Shown here: one piece after another, positions 5,990-13,586 of the stretch
Layout of the letters: every line of letters begins with the position of its first letter
How positions within the stretch are numbered: position 1 is the first letter of the stretch
Source of the DNA: a bacterium
GTDB lineage: Bacteria > Latescibacterota > UBA2968 > UBA8231
Direction: 5' to 3'
NCBI GenBank assembly: GCA_027593305.1
Contig: JAQCJA010000019.1
Coordinates: 1-20,859, forward strand
Length of the DNA stretch: 20,859 nucleotides
Notes under the pieces: generated by a model
Told to the model about the DNA's origin: nothing
What the model saw: the letters and a program-made list of their open reading frames with translations, nothing else
Databases searched by the model: none
Translations under genes and position numbers: made by a program

Positions 5990-7142
5990 GAGGATCTACC
6001 GTGTTGCCATCCTCGGGTGCCGGGGACGTGGCACCGCTGCGGCCCGCGCCTACCAGCAGCATCCACGGTGTCAGGTGGTGGGGCTCTGTGATCTGCTGCC
6101 AGAGCGACTCGAGCAGTTGGGGGATGAGCTTGGCGTTTCGGCCCGTTATGATGACTACGGGAAGATGATCGAACAGGAGGCGCCCGACATCGTCGCGATT
6201 TCCACAGGCACCGAGTTTCACTATCCGTTGGCGATGGGCGTGCTGGCACATGGTGTGCACATCGACATTGAGAAGCCCCTGTGTCAGGGCCTCGACGAAG
6301 CGGACCAGGTCCTTGCCATTGCCGCAGCTCAGGGGGGTCGGGTTGCCGTGCATCACCAGGGCCGCACGGGGGGAGCCATGCGGGCCATGAAAGCCGCAGT
6401 CGACGCCGGCAAAATCGGGGAACCTCGATTTCTGCTGGGCAGCGGCAAAGGCTACTACGGCGGTTACGGGTTGATGAACATCGGAACTCACATGGTCAAC
6501 AACATGATCGGCCTCGCCGGTCACGTACGTTCCGTCACAGCCACGGCACTCACCGCCGGCCATCCGGTCACCCCCGAAGATGTGATCCCGGCGGCGAGCG
6601 GCATGGGCTGGATCGCCGGCGAACATATCACGGCAAACCTCACCTTCGACGGCAACGTCACCGGCGCCCTGTTGCAGCATCGCATGCCAAGAGTCGACTC
6701 CACCGCCTATTGCCTAGAAGTCCTGGGCACCGAAGGTCGCCTGTTCTGGCGCGGAACCGGCGCGTGGCACATGGGCGTGCCGCACGACGTACCGGCCGAT
6801 GAAGAAGCGGTGTGGCACGGCCTCGACAGCATCATGCCCGAGCACTTCGATCCGGCAGGCGCAGCATCTGAAGCAGATTACAGTTTTGCCGATGACTACG
6901 TCCACGCCCTCGACGAGGGGCGCCAGCACCTGTGCAGCGGTGCGGAGGGGCTTCACGTCATGGAGATCCTCATGGCGATCTTTGAGGCCGGTGCGCGACG
7001 TCGGCAGATCGATCTGCCGCAGGTGGATCGTCGTCATCCGCTGACGGTCTGGCGTGCAGAAGCCGGCCTCGGAGAACCCGTCGAGATGCCACGCCCGTAC
7101 AGTGAATGGCTCGACACGGAGGACTTGCGCCTCGGGCGCTGA
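5982..7142 (+). CDS. Gfo/Idh/MocA-family oxidoreductase
   Basis: 386 residues from the ATG at 5982, which has GAGAG 5 nt upstream and overlaps the previous gene by 8 nt. A GTG at 5976 would add two residues. These enzymes use NAD(P) to oxidise or reduce sugars, inositols and related polyols. The N-terminal Rossmann fold shows VAILGCRGRG (8-17) and an acidic residue after the second strand (VGLCD, 33-37). The EKP motif (E97-K98-P99, in HIDIEKPLC) carries the usual catalytic Lys. The C-terminal alpha/beta domain contains GLMNIGTHMVNNMIGL (163-178) with His170 in the usual active-site position, and CLEVLGTEGRL, typical of the family's open-faced sheet. Length is normal. The substrate cannot be predicted. 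It may be linked to the downstream transporter, whose ATG overlaps this stop (TGATG). Confidence 0.93.
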   Translation: MSERIYRVAILGCRGRGTAAARAYQQHPRCQVVGLCDLLPERLEQLGDELGVSARYDDYGKMIEQEAPDIVAISTGTEFHYPLAMGVLAHGVHIDIEKPLCQGLDEADQVLAIAAAQGGRVAVHHQGRTGGAMRAMKAAVDAGKIGEPRFLLGSGKGYYGGYGLMNIGTHMVNNMIGLAGHVRSVTATALTAGHPVTPEDVIPAASGMGWIAGEHITANLTFDGNVTGALLQHRMPRVDSTAYCLEVLGTEGRLFWRGTGAWHMGVPHDVPADEEAVWHGLDSIMPEHFDPAGAASEADYSFADDYVHALDEGRQHLCSGAEGLHVMEILMAIFEAGARRRQIDLPQVDRRHPLTVWRAEAGLGEPVEMPRPYSEWLDTEDLRLGR

Positions 7143-10100
7143 TGACCCGTTTTCTCCAAATGCTGAATCTGCGGCGCAACGAGGTGTCACGCGTCGGCCT
7201 GGCGGCGTGCATCTTCCTGCTTGTCGCCGTCGACGACGGCATTGTCAAATCCGTTTCGTCCGGGGTCTTCAACATTCGTGTCGGCCCCGAACATCTCCCG
7301 GAGATGTACGGCTGGATTGCGATCCTGTTCTCGGTGACGATGGTACTGCTGTCCTGGTTGACGACACGAATCCCGCGACAGCGCCTCGTCTTCAGCCTCT
7401 TCACAACGCTGGCGGTCCTGCTCGCCGGCAACGCCCTGCTGCTCTCGTGGGTCGACGCTTCTGCCGGAGCCATCCCCTTTCCCGGGTTCTACTCCTTTCT
7501 GTTCGTCTCCTCCGAACTTGTGCGCAACATCGCCGGTTTCCAGGTCTGGATTGTCGCCGGGGGCATCTGCTATACCTCACGAGCCAAGGTGCTGTTCCCG
7601 TTGCTGGCCGCAAGCACAACCCTGGGAGACATCGGTGGCGGCTTTCTGGTGCGCCTGCTCGGAGGCGGGCTCGATTCCTGGCAGATGTACGGAGTGGCAG
7701 CAGTGAACACGGTCCTCATCATCGGCCTGTTGCGACCCCTGATGCGCCGTTACTTCGTCACGCCTGCCGGTGGCGGCGATGGTGATGCCAGCGCCTCACT
7801 CGGTGAAAACCTGCGGTACTTCGCCGGGTCCTCCTATCTGCGCCTGCTGTTCATTTTGTCTCTCGTGCTGTTTGCAGCGTACACGGTCATTCATTACGGC
7901 TTCAACGTTGTCGCCCGGGCCCACTACCCTGACGAGGGTGACATCACCTCGTTCTTCGGCCTGTTCTTCGGGCTCGCCGGCGTCGCGACTCTGCTGACCA
8001 CAACATTGCTGCTGCGCCACGTGCTTCGCTGGCTTGGTATCGGCAACGTCTATCTGTGGGTGTGTGTCGTACACGCTGCAATCGCCCTGCTGCTGGCGGC
8101 CATCTTCGGAGGCCTTCTGGCACTGCCACCGGTGACGGTCATCCTCATCGTCAACCTGATCAATTACGTGCTGCTCGATTCGGTTGTTGCACCCACGTAT
8201 CAGGTCCTGATGAAACTCGTGCCGGAGCGCAACAGCGACGGCACACGCATGATCATGGAGGGCGGCTTCATGCTCGTCGGCGGGCTTTTCGGCGCCGGCC
8301 TGACGCTGCTGCACGCCCAGGGATGGCTGACGCTCTGGCAGCTGTTCGCCGTGCTCCTGCTGATCGGCCTGGCCATGATCGGCATCGGCTGGCGCCTGCG
8401 GCAACGATACCGCGAAGTCCTGGTGCAGGCCGTGCGCGAGCAGAATGTCGACATTGCTGACAAGGAATCGATGCGCGAGATCGTCGCTGCCTCCGCCGAT
8501 ATCCCCCGCGGCCTGCTGTTGCACAGCAGCGATGGCGTTCGCGACATGGGCATCGAGATTCTGCGCAGCAACCCCCGGGTTGCCACCGAAGTATGCATGC
8601 CCCTTGTGACGCACGAAAATCCACGCATCCGGGCTGCGGCGTGGAAGGCGCTGGCCGGAGCCGGGGGGGATGGCGTCGCTCTTGGCGCATTGCCCGCGCT
8701 CGACGACGAAGATGAGGAGGTTCGACTGAGTGCGGCCCGGGCCATTGCCCGGACGGTGGAGATGGGGGAGGCGCAGGCCATGAGCGAAGATCTGTGCCGT
8801 CAACTGATCGCCGGCATCGGTCCACGGCTGATCCCCGGGGACCTCCATGCCCAACTGCAGGCGGAGTTTCTCTATATCCTGGCAAGTCTGCAGGACCAGG
8901 ACACGGCCGATCAACGAAGTCGAATCCTGGAGCACTTGCTCAACAGCGGGGCCATCGACGAAATCTGCGCCGGCATCGACGTGATCCACCGTCTGCACCA
9001 AGTCGCCCGGTTCACCGCTGTGACGGCACATCTGCAGCACTCACACCCCGCTGTACGTGAAGCCGCCGTACGTGCCGTGAGTGGACTTGGCAGCCGCGAA
9101 GCATGTGTGGCTCTGGTGGCAGCCCTGGCCGATCCGGACCCCGATGTCGTCACTGCCGCCGTAGTCGGTCTGGAGGCGGCGGCGCCCAGCCACGGGGCCT
9201 TCCTTGCGGCTGGTCTCGCGTCGGCTCCAACCAAACAGTGGGACGGTCTGATCCGGTCGCTGGCCCGCTCCGAAGACGAGAGTGTCGGCCCGGTCCTGTT
9301 GGACGACTGCCGTCGTCGCCTGGTGGAGGCCAATCGTTACGTCACCATCGTCGCACTGTTGCAGGACCGGCCAGAGGGTGCCGCCAGATTGTTGTCTGAT
9401 CAGCTTGACCTCGAGAGCCGTACAGTGCGCGACGGCGCCATCAGCCTGCTGGGCCAACTGGGTGATGTCGGCGTCGTCTCGGATCTCGTGGAGCGCATGA
9501 ACGATGAGCAGCCGGGGGCGCGGGACAACGCCATCGAATTGCTCGAGAACATCGGCAACCGGGCGTTGCTGCAGCCCCTGCTGCCCCTGCTGACCGATGA
9601 CGCCGAGGAGCGTCTCGTAAACGCAGCACGGATCAGCGGCTGGGAGCGTGACGAGTTGGACCTTCGCGCAGGACTTGCCTGCGTGCTGCAATCCCCCGAC
9701 CCATGGACACAACTGGCCGGCGCCTGGACGGCGCACTCTCTCCAGTCAAGGCAGTCGCTGGAGAGGATCCGGCCGGATGCACCTGACTTTGTGAAGGAAG
9801 TCGCACAAATCATGGAATCAACACAAACGCAGGATCGTGGTCAGCAACCACTGACCAATATGGAGAAGATCACTTTTCTCAAGGAGTCGCCGTTCTTTGC
9901 GGCCTTACCCCTGGAAGAGCTCTATCACATCGCTCTCTCCGTGCAGGAGGAGTCGGTGCCTGCCGGCACAACGGTGATCGAGCAGGGCACGCTGGGCGAT
10001 AAGATGTACATCGTCGTCAACGGGCAACTGGAGGTCCGCCGCCTCGACGGTGGCGCCGCCGGGGAGGGGCTGCGAGTGGCCGTGCTGGTGGACAAACAGG

Positions 10101-10285
10101 TCTTCGGAGACATGTCCCTGCTGGACGATGAGCCTCGATCGGCCTCGGTGATTTCCATTGGCGAATGTCGGCTGTTGTCGCTGCAACGTGGTGATCTGGA
10201 GCGCATCCTGCGGCGCTACTCCTCGATTGCCTTCAGCATGATGCGGATTCTCTCACGACGCCTGCGGCAGAACATGGCTGCATGA
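7142..10285 (+). CDS. Transporter-HEAT-cyclic nucleotide-binding fusion
   Basis: 1047 residues from the ATG at 7142, which shares a base with the preceding TGA; the upstream extension of the open frame is rejected. Residues 1-420 are hydrophobic with about 11-12 membrane helices and look like the NTT/Npt (ATP/ADP translocase-like) or MFS fold: GLAACIFLLVAVDDGIVKSV early on, and NLINYVLLDSVVAPTYQVLM later. Residues 450-890 are alpha-helical HEAT repeats (ENPRIRAAAWKALAGAG, DEEVRLSAARAIAR, HPAVREAAVRAVSGLGS, GARDNAIELLENIGNR). Residues 907-1040 form a cyclic nucleotide-binding domain, with a phosphate cassette VFGDMSLLDDEPRSAS that has Asp for the usual Glu but retains the Arg. This points to a membrane transporter or sensor gated by a cyclic nucleotide, with HEAT repeats as the linker. 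The substrate is unknown; nucleotide transport is inferred from family resemblance only. Confidence 0.87.
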   Translation: MTRFLQMLNLRRNEVSRVGLAACIFLLVAVDDGIVKSVSSGVFNIRVGPEHLPEMYGWIAILFSVTMVLLSWLTTRIPRQRLVFSLFTTLAVLLAGNALLLSWVDASAGAIPFPGFYSFLFVSSELVRNIAGFQVWIVAGGICYTSRAKVLFPLLAASTTLGDIGGGFLVRLLGGGLDSWQMYGVAAVNTVLIIGLLRPLMRRYFVTPAGGGDGDASASLGENLRYFAGSSYLRLLFILSLVLFAAYTVIHYGFNVVARAHYPDEGDITSFFGLFFGLAGVATLLTTTLLLRHVLRWLGIGNVYLWVCVVHAAIALLLAAIFGGLLALPPVTVILIVNLINYVLLDSVVAPTYQVLMKLVPERNSDGTRMIMEGGFMLVGGLFGAGLTLLHAQGWLTLWQLFAVLLLIGLAMIGIGWRLRQRYREVLVQAVREQNVDIADKESMREIVAASADIPRGLLLHSSDGVRDMGIEILRSNPRVATEVCMPLVTHENPRIRAAAWKALAGAGGDGVALGALPALDDEDEEVRLSAARAIARTVEMGEAQAMSEDLCRQLIAGIGPRLIPGDLHAQLQAEFLYILASLQDQDTADQRSRILEHLLNSGAIDEICAGIDVIHRLHQVARFTAVTAHLQHSHPAVREAAVRAVSGLGSREACVALVAALADPDPDVVTAAVVGLEAAAPSHGAFLAAGLASAPTKQWDGLIRSLARSEDESVGPVLLDDCRRRLVEANRYVTIVALLQDRPEGAARLLSDQLDLESRTVRDGAISLLGQLGDVGVVSDLVERMNDEQPGARDNAIELLENIGNRALLQPLLPLLTDDAEERLVNAARISGWERDELDLRAGLACVLQSPDPWTQLAGAWTAHSLQSRQSLERIRPDAPDFVKEVAQIMESTQTQDRGQQPLTNMEKITFLKESPFFAALPLEELYHIALSVQEESVPAGTTVIEQGTLGDKMYIVVNGQLEVRRLDGGAAGEGLRVAVLVDKQVFGDMSLLDDEPRSASVISIGECRLLSLQRGDLERILRRYSSIAFSMMRILSRRLRQNMAA

Positions 10286-10307
10286 GCCTGCAGAGCCGCT
10301 CCTGACA

Positions 10308-10335
10308 AATTAGACATACACAAGTGTTGCTAATT
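10308..10335. promoter_or_regulatory. AT-rich dyad upstream of the sigma factor gene
   Basis: In the 158-nt gap before the sigma factor gene, nested inverted repeats occur: outer AATTAG (10308-10313) with CTAATT (10330-10335), inner ACAC (10318-10321) with GTGT (10324-10327). It stands out against GC-rich surroundings. There is no U-tract, so it is not an intrinsic terminator for the gene before it. It could be an operator or an RNA hairpin. No convincing -35/-10 pair is identified nearby. Confidence 0.4.
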
Positions 10336-10443
10336 CGTGGCGTTTGTGGATGTTCTATGGGATCGACTGGTTGCTGCAGACTGCATCGCGGCGACTACCC
10401 GGTGATCCCAATCAGCCTCAAGTATCTGTAAAGTCAGGAGCTT

Positions 10444-11295
10444 ATGGTCATCCACATCGACGAAGACGCCGATCTTCTACGGCGCTACTTCCACGACATT
10501 GAAGACTCGCAGCCGCTGTCTCGCGAGCGCGAGGTGCTGCTGGCAGACCGCATCACCAAAGGCGACATGGAGGCCCGCGACGAACTCGTGCAGGCCAATC
10601 TCCGCTTCGTCGTCGACGTTGCGCGGCAGTTCCAGAATCGTGGCCTGAGCATGGCCGAACTGGTCAGTGCCGGTAACATGGGGCTGATGAAGGCTGCAGA
10701 CCGCTTTGACGGCACGCGGGGCTTCAAGTTCATCTCCTACGCGGTCTGGTGGATTCGCCAGTCGATCATGCAAACTCTGACCGACCAGACACGTACCGTG
10801 CGCGTCCCGGTGACACGTCAGAGCCTGCTGCGCGATATCACGAAGGTGACCAAGGCCCTCGGTGGTGATCACCGCGACGTAACCACGGCCGAGATCGCAG
10901 ACGAGCTGGGTGTGGCAGAGTCTGAGATCCTGGAGACCATGCTCAAAGGGCGCCCCGAGGCATCGCTGGATCGGACGTTTGAAGAAGGGGATGACCGGAG
11001 CCTGCTCAATACGATCGCCGACGAGTCGAATGGCAGTCCGGACGAAGACCTCATGGATCAGGATTCACGGGCGCAGATCGACAATGTCCTGTCGGCGCTG
11101 GACAAGCGTGAACGCTACATCGTTCGCTGTTACTACGGTCTGGACGGAGAAGAGCCCCTGACGTTGGAGCAGATCGGCGAGCTGATGAGCCTGACCCGCG
11201 AGCGGGTCCGGCAGCTCAAGGAACGGGCCCTGGGCAAACTGCGCCATCCTGCCCGCTATCAGTTTCTCGCGCCCCTCGTCGAAGAACTGACCTGA
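10444..11295 (+). CDS. rpoD: RpoD-like sigma-70 family sigma factor
   Basis: 283 residues from the ATG at 10444, with AGGAG 5-6 nt upstream. It directs RNA polymerase to promoters. Domains in order: region 1.2 (about 1-40, DLLRRYFHDIEDSQPLSRER), region 2 (about 48-118, ANLRFVVDVARQFQNRGLSM and FKFISYAVWWIRQSIMQ, the -10 recognition and melting helix), region 3 (about 120-200, TRTVRVPVTR… and TAEIADELGV), and region 4 (about 215-280, ALDKRERYIVRCYYGLDGEE, LTLEQIGELMSLTRERVRQL, the -35 helix-turn-helix). Region 1.1 and the non-conserved insert are absent, as in primary sigma factors of Bacteroidota, Gemmatimonadota and relatives and in RpoS/RpoH-like alternative factors. Whether this is the housekeeping factor cannot be settled without the genome. 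It is transcribed alone, between a 158-nt leader and a terminator. Confidence 0.85.
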   Translation: MVIHIDEDADLLRRYFHDIEDSQPLSREREVLLADRITKGDMEARDELVQANLRFVVDVARQFQNRGLSMAELVSAGNMGLMKAADRFDGTRGFKFISYAVWWIRQSIMQTLTDQTRTVRVPVTRQSLLRDITKVTKALGGDHRDVTTAEIADELGVAESEILETMLKGRPEASLDRTFEEGDDRSLLNTIADESNGSPDEDLMDQDSRAQIDNVLSALDKRERYIVRCYYGLDGEEPLTLEQIGELMSLTRERVRQLKERALGKLRHPARYQFLAPLVEELT

Positions 11296-11321
11296 CCGGC
11301 GAGTCGCTGATCCGAAAACTG

Positions 11322-11359
11322 AAAACCCCGGTCTCTGCCATGAGAGACCGGGTTTTTTT
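11322..11359. terminator. Intrinsic terminator between sigma factor and hisG
   Basis: CCCGGTCTCT (11327-11336) pairs exactly with AGAGACCGGG (11343-11352) across a 6-nt loop, followed by seven T (11353-11359). The A-run before the stem makes it partly functional on the other strand, where it would also stop the hisG transcript. It starts 27 nt after the sigma factor stop and ends 31 nt before the hisG stop. Confidence 0.93.
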
Positions 11360-11389
11360 GACGTCGGCCCCATGGGTTGCCGTTGGCGA

Positions 11390-12253
11390 TCAGAGGCGGC
11401 AATTGGAGATCTCCGTCTCCAGGATTGCGGTGGCACCGAGATCTTCCAACTGCTCCATCGTGTCGATCACGTCGCTGCGCCGAACCATGGCTCGTACGCT
11501 GAACCATCCCGCTTCTTCCAGCCTGCTGACCGTCGGGGACTCAAAGCCCGGCGTCAGTTTTTCGGCCGACGCCAGTCGGGCCTCCGGTATGTTGTACTCC
11601 AGCAGACAGTAGCTGCGGGCGATGACGACGCCTTCCAGCCGGCGCACGATTCGAGCACACAGATCGGCATCGGCGGTGGTTGGACTTTGCACCAGTACGG
11701 TCTCATAGTGACCGATCTCGTCGAGAATCCGCAGCTTGTTGGCAACCAGGGTGCTGCCCGTCTCCACGATATCGACAATGGCATCGGCAACGCCCAGGGC
11801 GATCATGACCTCGACCGAACCGCTGAGCTCGACGATCCGGCAGGTAACCCCGTGCCGCGCCAGATACTGTCCCGTGACGTGGGGGAAGCTGGTGGCAATC
11901 CGAGCTCCCTGGAGATCACCCGGTCCCTGCAGTTGACTGTCCTGAGCTACACAGAATGCCAGTCGGCAGCCCCCCAGGCCCAACGGCATCCGCGCCGTCA
12001 GGTCGACGCCTGACTCCTCCAGCAGATCGCTGCCGGTGATACCCAGATCAATGGCACCCTCGGCACACAGCACGGGTATGTCGTCGGCACGGAGGAAGGT
12101 CACATCCACAGGCATGTCGCGCACGCGGGCAAAGAGGGCGCGATCAGAGCGGCGGAATTTCAGGCCCGCATCGACCAGCAGCGACGTGGTGGCCTCGGCC
12201 AGTCGCCCTTTGCTCGGGATGCCGAGGCGCAGGTTCGTGGATGCCATGGGCAT
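11390..12253 (-). CDS. hisG: ATP phosphoribosyltransferase (long form)
   Basis: 287 residues from the ATG at 12253; an ATG two codons later (12247) is also possible. It catalyses the first and committed step of histidine synthesis, joining ATP and PRPP to give phosphoribosyl-ATP. Seen: the opening LRLGIPSKGRLAEATTSLL (8-26), TFLRADDIPVLCAEGAIDLGITGSDLL (52-78), FPHVTGQYLARHGV (127-140) and the PRPP-binding stretch ELSGSVEVMIALGVADAIVD (145-164), then ETGSTLVANKLRIL. Beyond about residue 210 lies the C-terminal regulatory domain (SVRAMVRRSDVIDTMEQLEDLGATAILETEI), so this is the hexameric, histidine-inhibited HisG-L type that needs no HisZ. Its start overlaps the hisE stop (TGATG). It is last in the five-gene minus-strand run and ends at the shared terminator. 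Confidence 0.95.
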   Translation of the reverse strand: MPMASTNLRLGIPSKGRLAEATTSLLVDAGLKFRRSDRALFARVRDMPVDVTFLRADDIPVLCAEGAIDLGITGSDLLEESGVDLTARMPLGLGGCRLAFCVAQDSQLQGPGDLQGARIATSFPHVTGQYLARHGVTCRIVELSGSVEVMIALGVADAIVDIVETGSTLVANKLRILDEIGHYETVLVQSPTTADADLCARIVRRLEGVVIARSYCLLEYNIPEARLASAEKLTPGFESPTVSRLEEAGWFSVRAMVRRSDVIDTMEQLEDLGATAILETEISNCRL

Positions 12254-12705
12254 CAGGCGGGTCGTTGGGAGGGTGGGCGCAGCGCCTTTTCCGTCAGGCC
12301 AGAGACCCCCGCACGCCGCGCAAGCTCAGCTTCGACGTCGGCCAGGCTGCAGTCACGGGAACGCAGCAGTACCAGCAGGTGGTAGAGAAGATCTCCCGCC
12401 TCGGCAATCAAATGATCCCGTCCACTGTCACCCGTTTCGCCCGCAGCGGCGACGACTTCTGCCGCTTCCTCGACAATTTTGGCGCCGATGGCGGCAATGC
12501 CACCGGCCAGCAACTGGTTCGTGTAGGAAACGCTGGCAGGCTGTGCGGCGCGAGCGGCGATGGTCCGGTCGAGTTCATCGAGGGCGCGGAGTCCGGCGGG
12601 CAAGGGGATCTTCCTTGGATTGGGCTGTGGGTCAGGTGAGAGATTCGGGGCAGACCCGAGTCGCAGACCCGAGTCGCAGACCCGAATCTGGGAGGCTTGC
12701 TGCAT
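12253..12705 (-). CDS. hisE: Phosphoribosyl-ATP pyrophosphatase
   Basis: 150 residues from the ATG at 12705, which overlaps the nfo stop (ATGA). It hydrolyses phosphoribosyl-ATP to phosphoribosyl-AMP, the second step of histidine synthesis. The MazG-like helical core starts near residue 39 and shows SYTNQLLAGGIAAIGAKIVE, then EEAAEV and LIAEAGDLLYHLLVLL, whose acidic residues bind Mg. HisI is not fused, so this is a monofunctional HisE. The first 34 residues are unusual: they are encoded by a triplicated 13-bp repeat and a Pro-rich stretch (SAPNLSPDPQPNPRKIP). A TTG at 12603 with AAGGA 7 nt upstream would give a 116-residue protein of normal HisE size, and could be the true start. The core assignment is firm; the start is not. 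Confidence 0.9.
   Translation of the reverse strand: MQQASQIRVCDSGLRLGSAPNLSPDPQPNPRKIPLPAGLRALDELDRTIAARAAQPASVSYTNQLLAGGIAAIGAKIVEEAAEVVAAAGETGDSGRDHLIAEAGDLLYHLLVLLRSRDCSLADVEAELARRAGVSGLTEKALRPPSQRPA
12650..12688. repeat. Triplicated 13-bp tandem repeat at the 5' end of hisE
   Basis: GCAGACCCGAGTC occurs at 12650-12662 and 12663-12675, with a third copy differing by one base (GCAGACCCGAATC) at 12676-12688. The outermost sequence also forms an inverted repeat: AGATTCGGG (12641-12649) with CCCGAATCT (12681-12689). Because 13 is not a multiple of three, each copy is read in a different frame. Confidence 0.9.
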
Positions 12706-13586
12706 CACCGCAACAGGGAGCGCAGCCTCGACAGGTTGGTCACATCATCGACCAGGTCGTCTTCTTTTGGTGTTTCGAGCACCATCGGCACATGGCGCAG
12801 GCGCACGTCGTTGACGAGATGGTCGAAAGCCTGCAGCCCGATCAAGCCCTGGCCGATGTGGTCGTGCCGGTCCCGGCGTGAAGCAAACGGCATCCTGCTG
12901 TCATTCACGTGTACGACCTGCAGGCGACGGAGCCCGATGACATCGTCGAAACGGCGCATGGTTGTGGCATACTGATCGGCCTCGGTAATGGCATATCCGG
13001 CGGCGAAGACGTGGCACGTATCGAGGCACACACCCATACCTGGTTTGTGCTCGACACCATCGATGATCTGTGCCAGTTCCTCGAAGGTGGAGCCGAGGTT
13101 GCTGCCTGTGCCTGCGGTCGTTTCCAGGCACAATGTCACCTCCGTGTCACTGCCGAGTTCATCAAACAGCCGGTTGATGGAAGCGCTGATGCGCGCCATG
13201 CCGGCATCCGCCCCGGTGCCCAAGTGGGACCCGGGGTGAAACACCAGATTCGGAACCAGCAGCACCTGGCAGCGCTCGACCTCCTGCCGGAAGGACTGGT
13301 ACGATTTCTCGTGCAGGGCAGGATCAGGGGAGGCCAGATTGATCAGATACGAATTGTGCGCGCAGGCCACCTCCAGTGCAGAATCCTGCCAGGCGGAGAA
13401 CCACAATTCGAGATCGGCGCTGGTGAAGTCGCGTGCCGCCCACTGGTTGTTCGACTTGTTGAAGATCTGCAGGGTGTCGCAAGTGGCTCTGCTGCCACGT
13501 TCAAAGGCAAGATGCAGACCGCCGGCGATGGACTGGTGGGCGCCAAGGGGTGGACCCAGGCGAACCCCGGGGGACTCGTTGGTCAA
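12705..13586 (-). CDS. nfo: Endonuclease IV (AP endonuclease)
   Basis: 293 residues from the ATG at 13586, overlapping the ROK kinase stop by 4 nt. The enzyme cleaves DNA 5' of abasic sites and removes 3'-blocking groups in base-excision repair, using three zinc ions in a TIM barrel. All nine metal ligands known from the E. coli enzyme appear to be present: H77 (CAHNSY), H117 (VFHPGSH), E155 (CLETTAG), D189 and H192 (CLDTCHVFAAGY), H226 (HVNDSR), D239 and H241 (RRDRHDHIGQG) and E271 (LETPK). Length is typical (280-300). It lies between a sugar kinase and hisE, with overlapping starts and stops on both sides, so it is co-transcribed with metabolic genes with no obvious repair partner. Confidence 0.97.
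   Translation of the reverse strand: MTNESPGVRLGPPLGAHQSIAGGLHLAFERGSRATCDTLQIFNKSNNQWAARDFTSADLELWFSAWQDSALEVACAHNSYLINLASPDPALHEKSYQSFRQEVERCQVLLVPNLVFHPGSHLGTGADAGMARISASINRLFDELGSDTEVTLCLETTAGTGSNLGSTFEELAQIIDGVEHKPGMGVCLDTCHVFAAGYAITEADQYATTMRRFDDVIGLRRLQVVHVNDSRMPFASRRDRHDHIGQGLIGLQAFDHLVNDVRLRHVPMVLETPKEDDLVDDVTNLSRLRSLLR

Noticed and set aside
7796..9040. 414-codon minus-strand open frame opposite the transporter-HEAT gene
   Set aside because: Gln/His/Asp-rich product with no recognisable motifs, antisense to a clearly coding gene. This is a frame shadow of GC-rich codon bias.
9859..10285. Stand-alone CRP-like regulator gene
   Set aside because: The cNMP domain is in frame with the transporter-HEAT chain and has no helix-turn-helix after it, so it is a fused domain and not a transcription factor.
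10302..10358. Sigma-70 promoter before the sigma factor gene (CTGACA or TTGCTA with TTCTAT)
   Set aside because: Spacings of 19-20 nt or poor -10 matches; no pair fits well enough to call.
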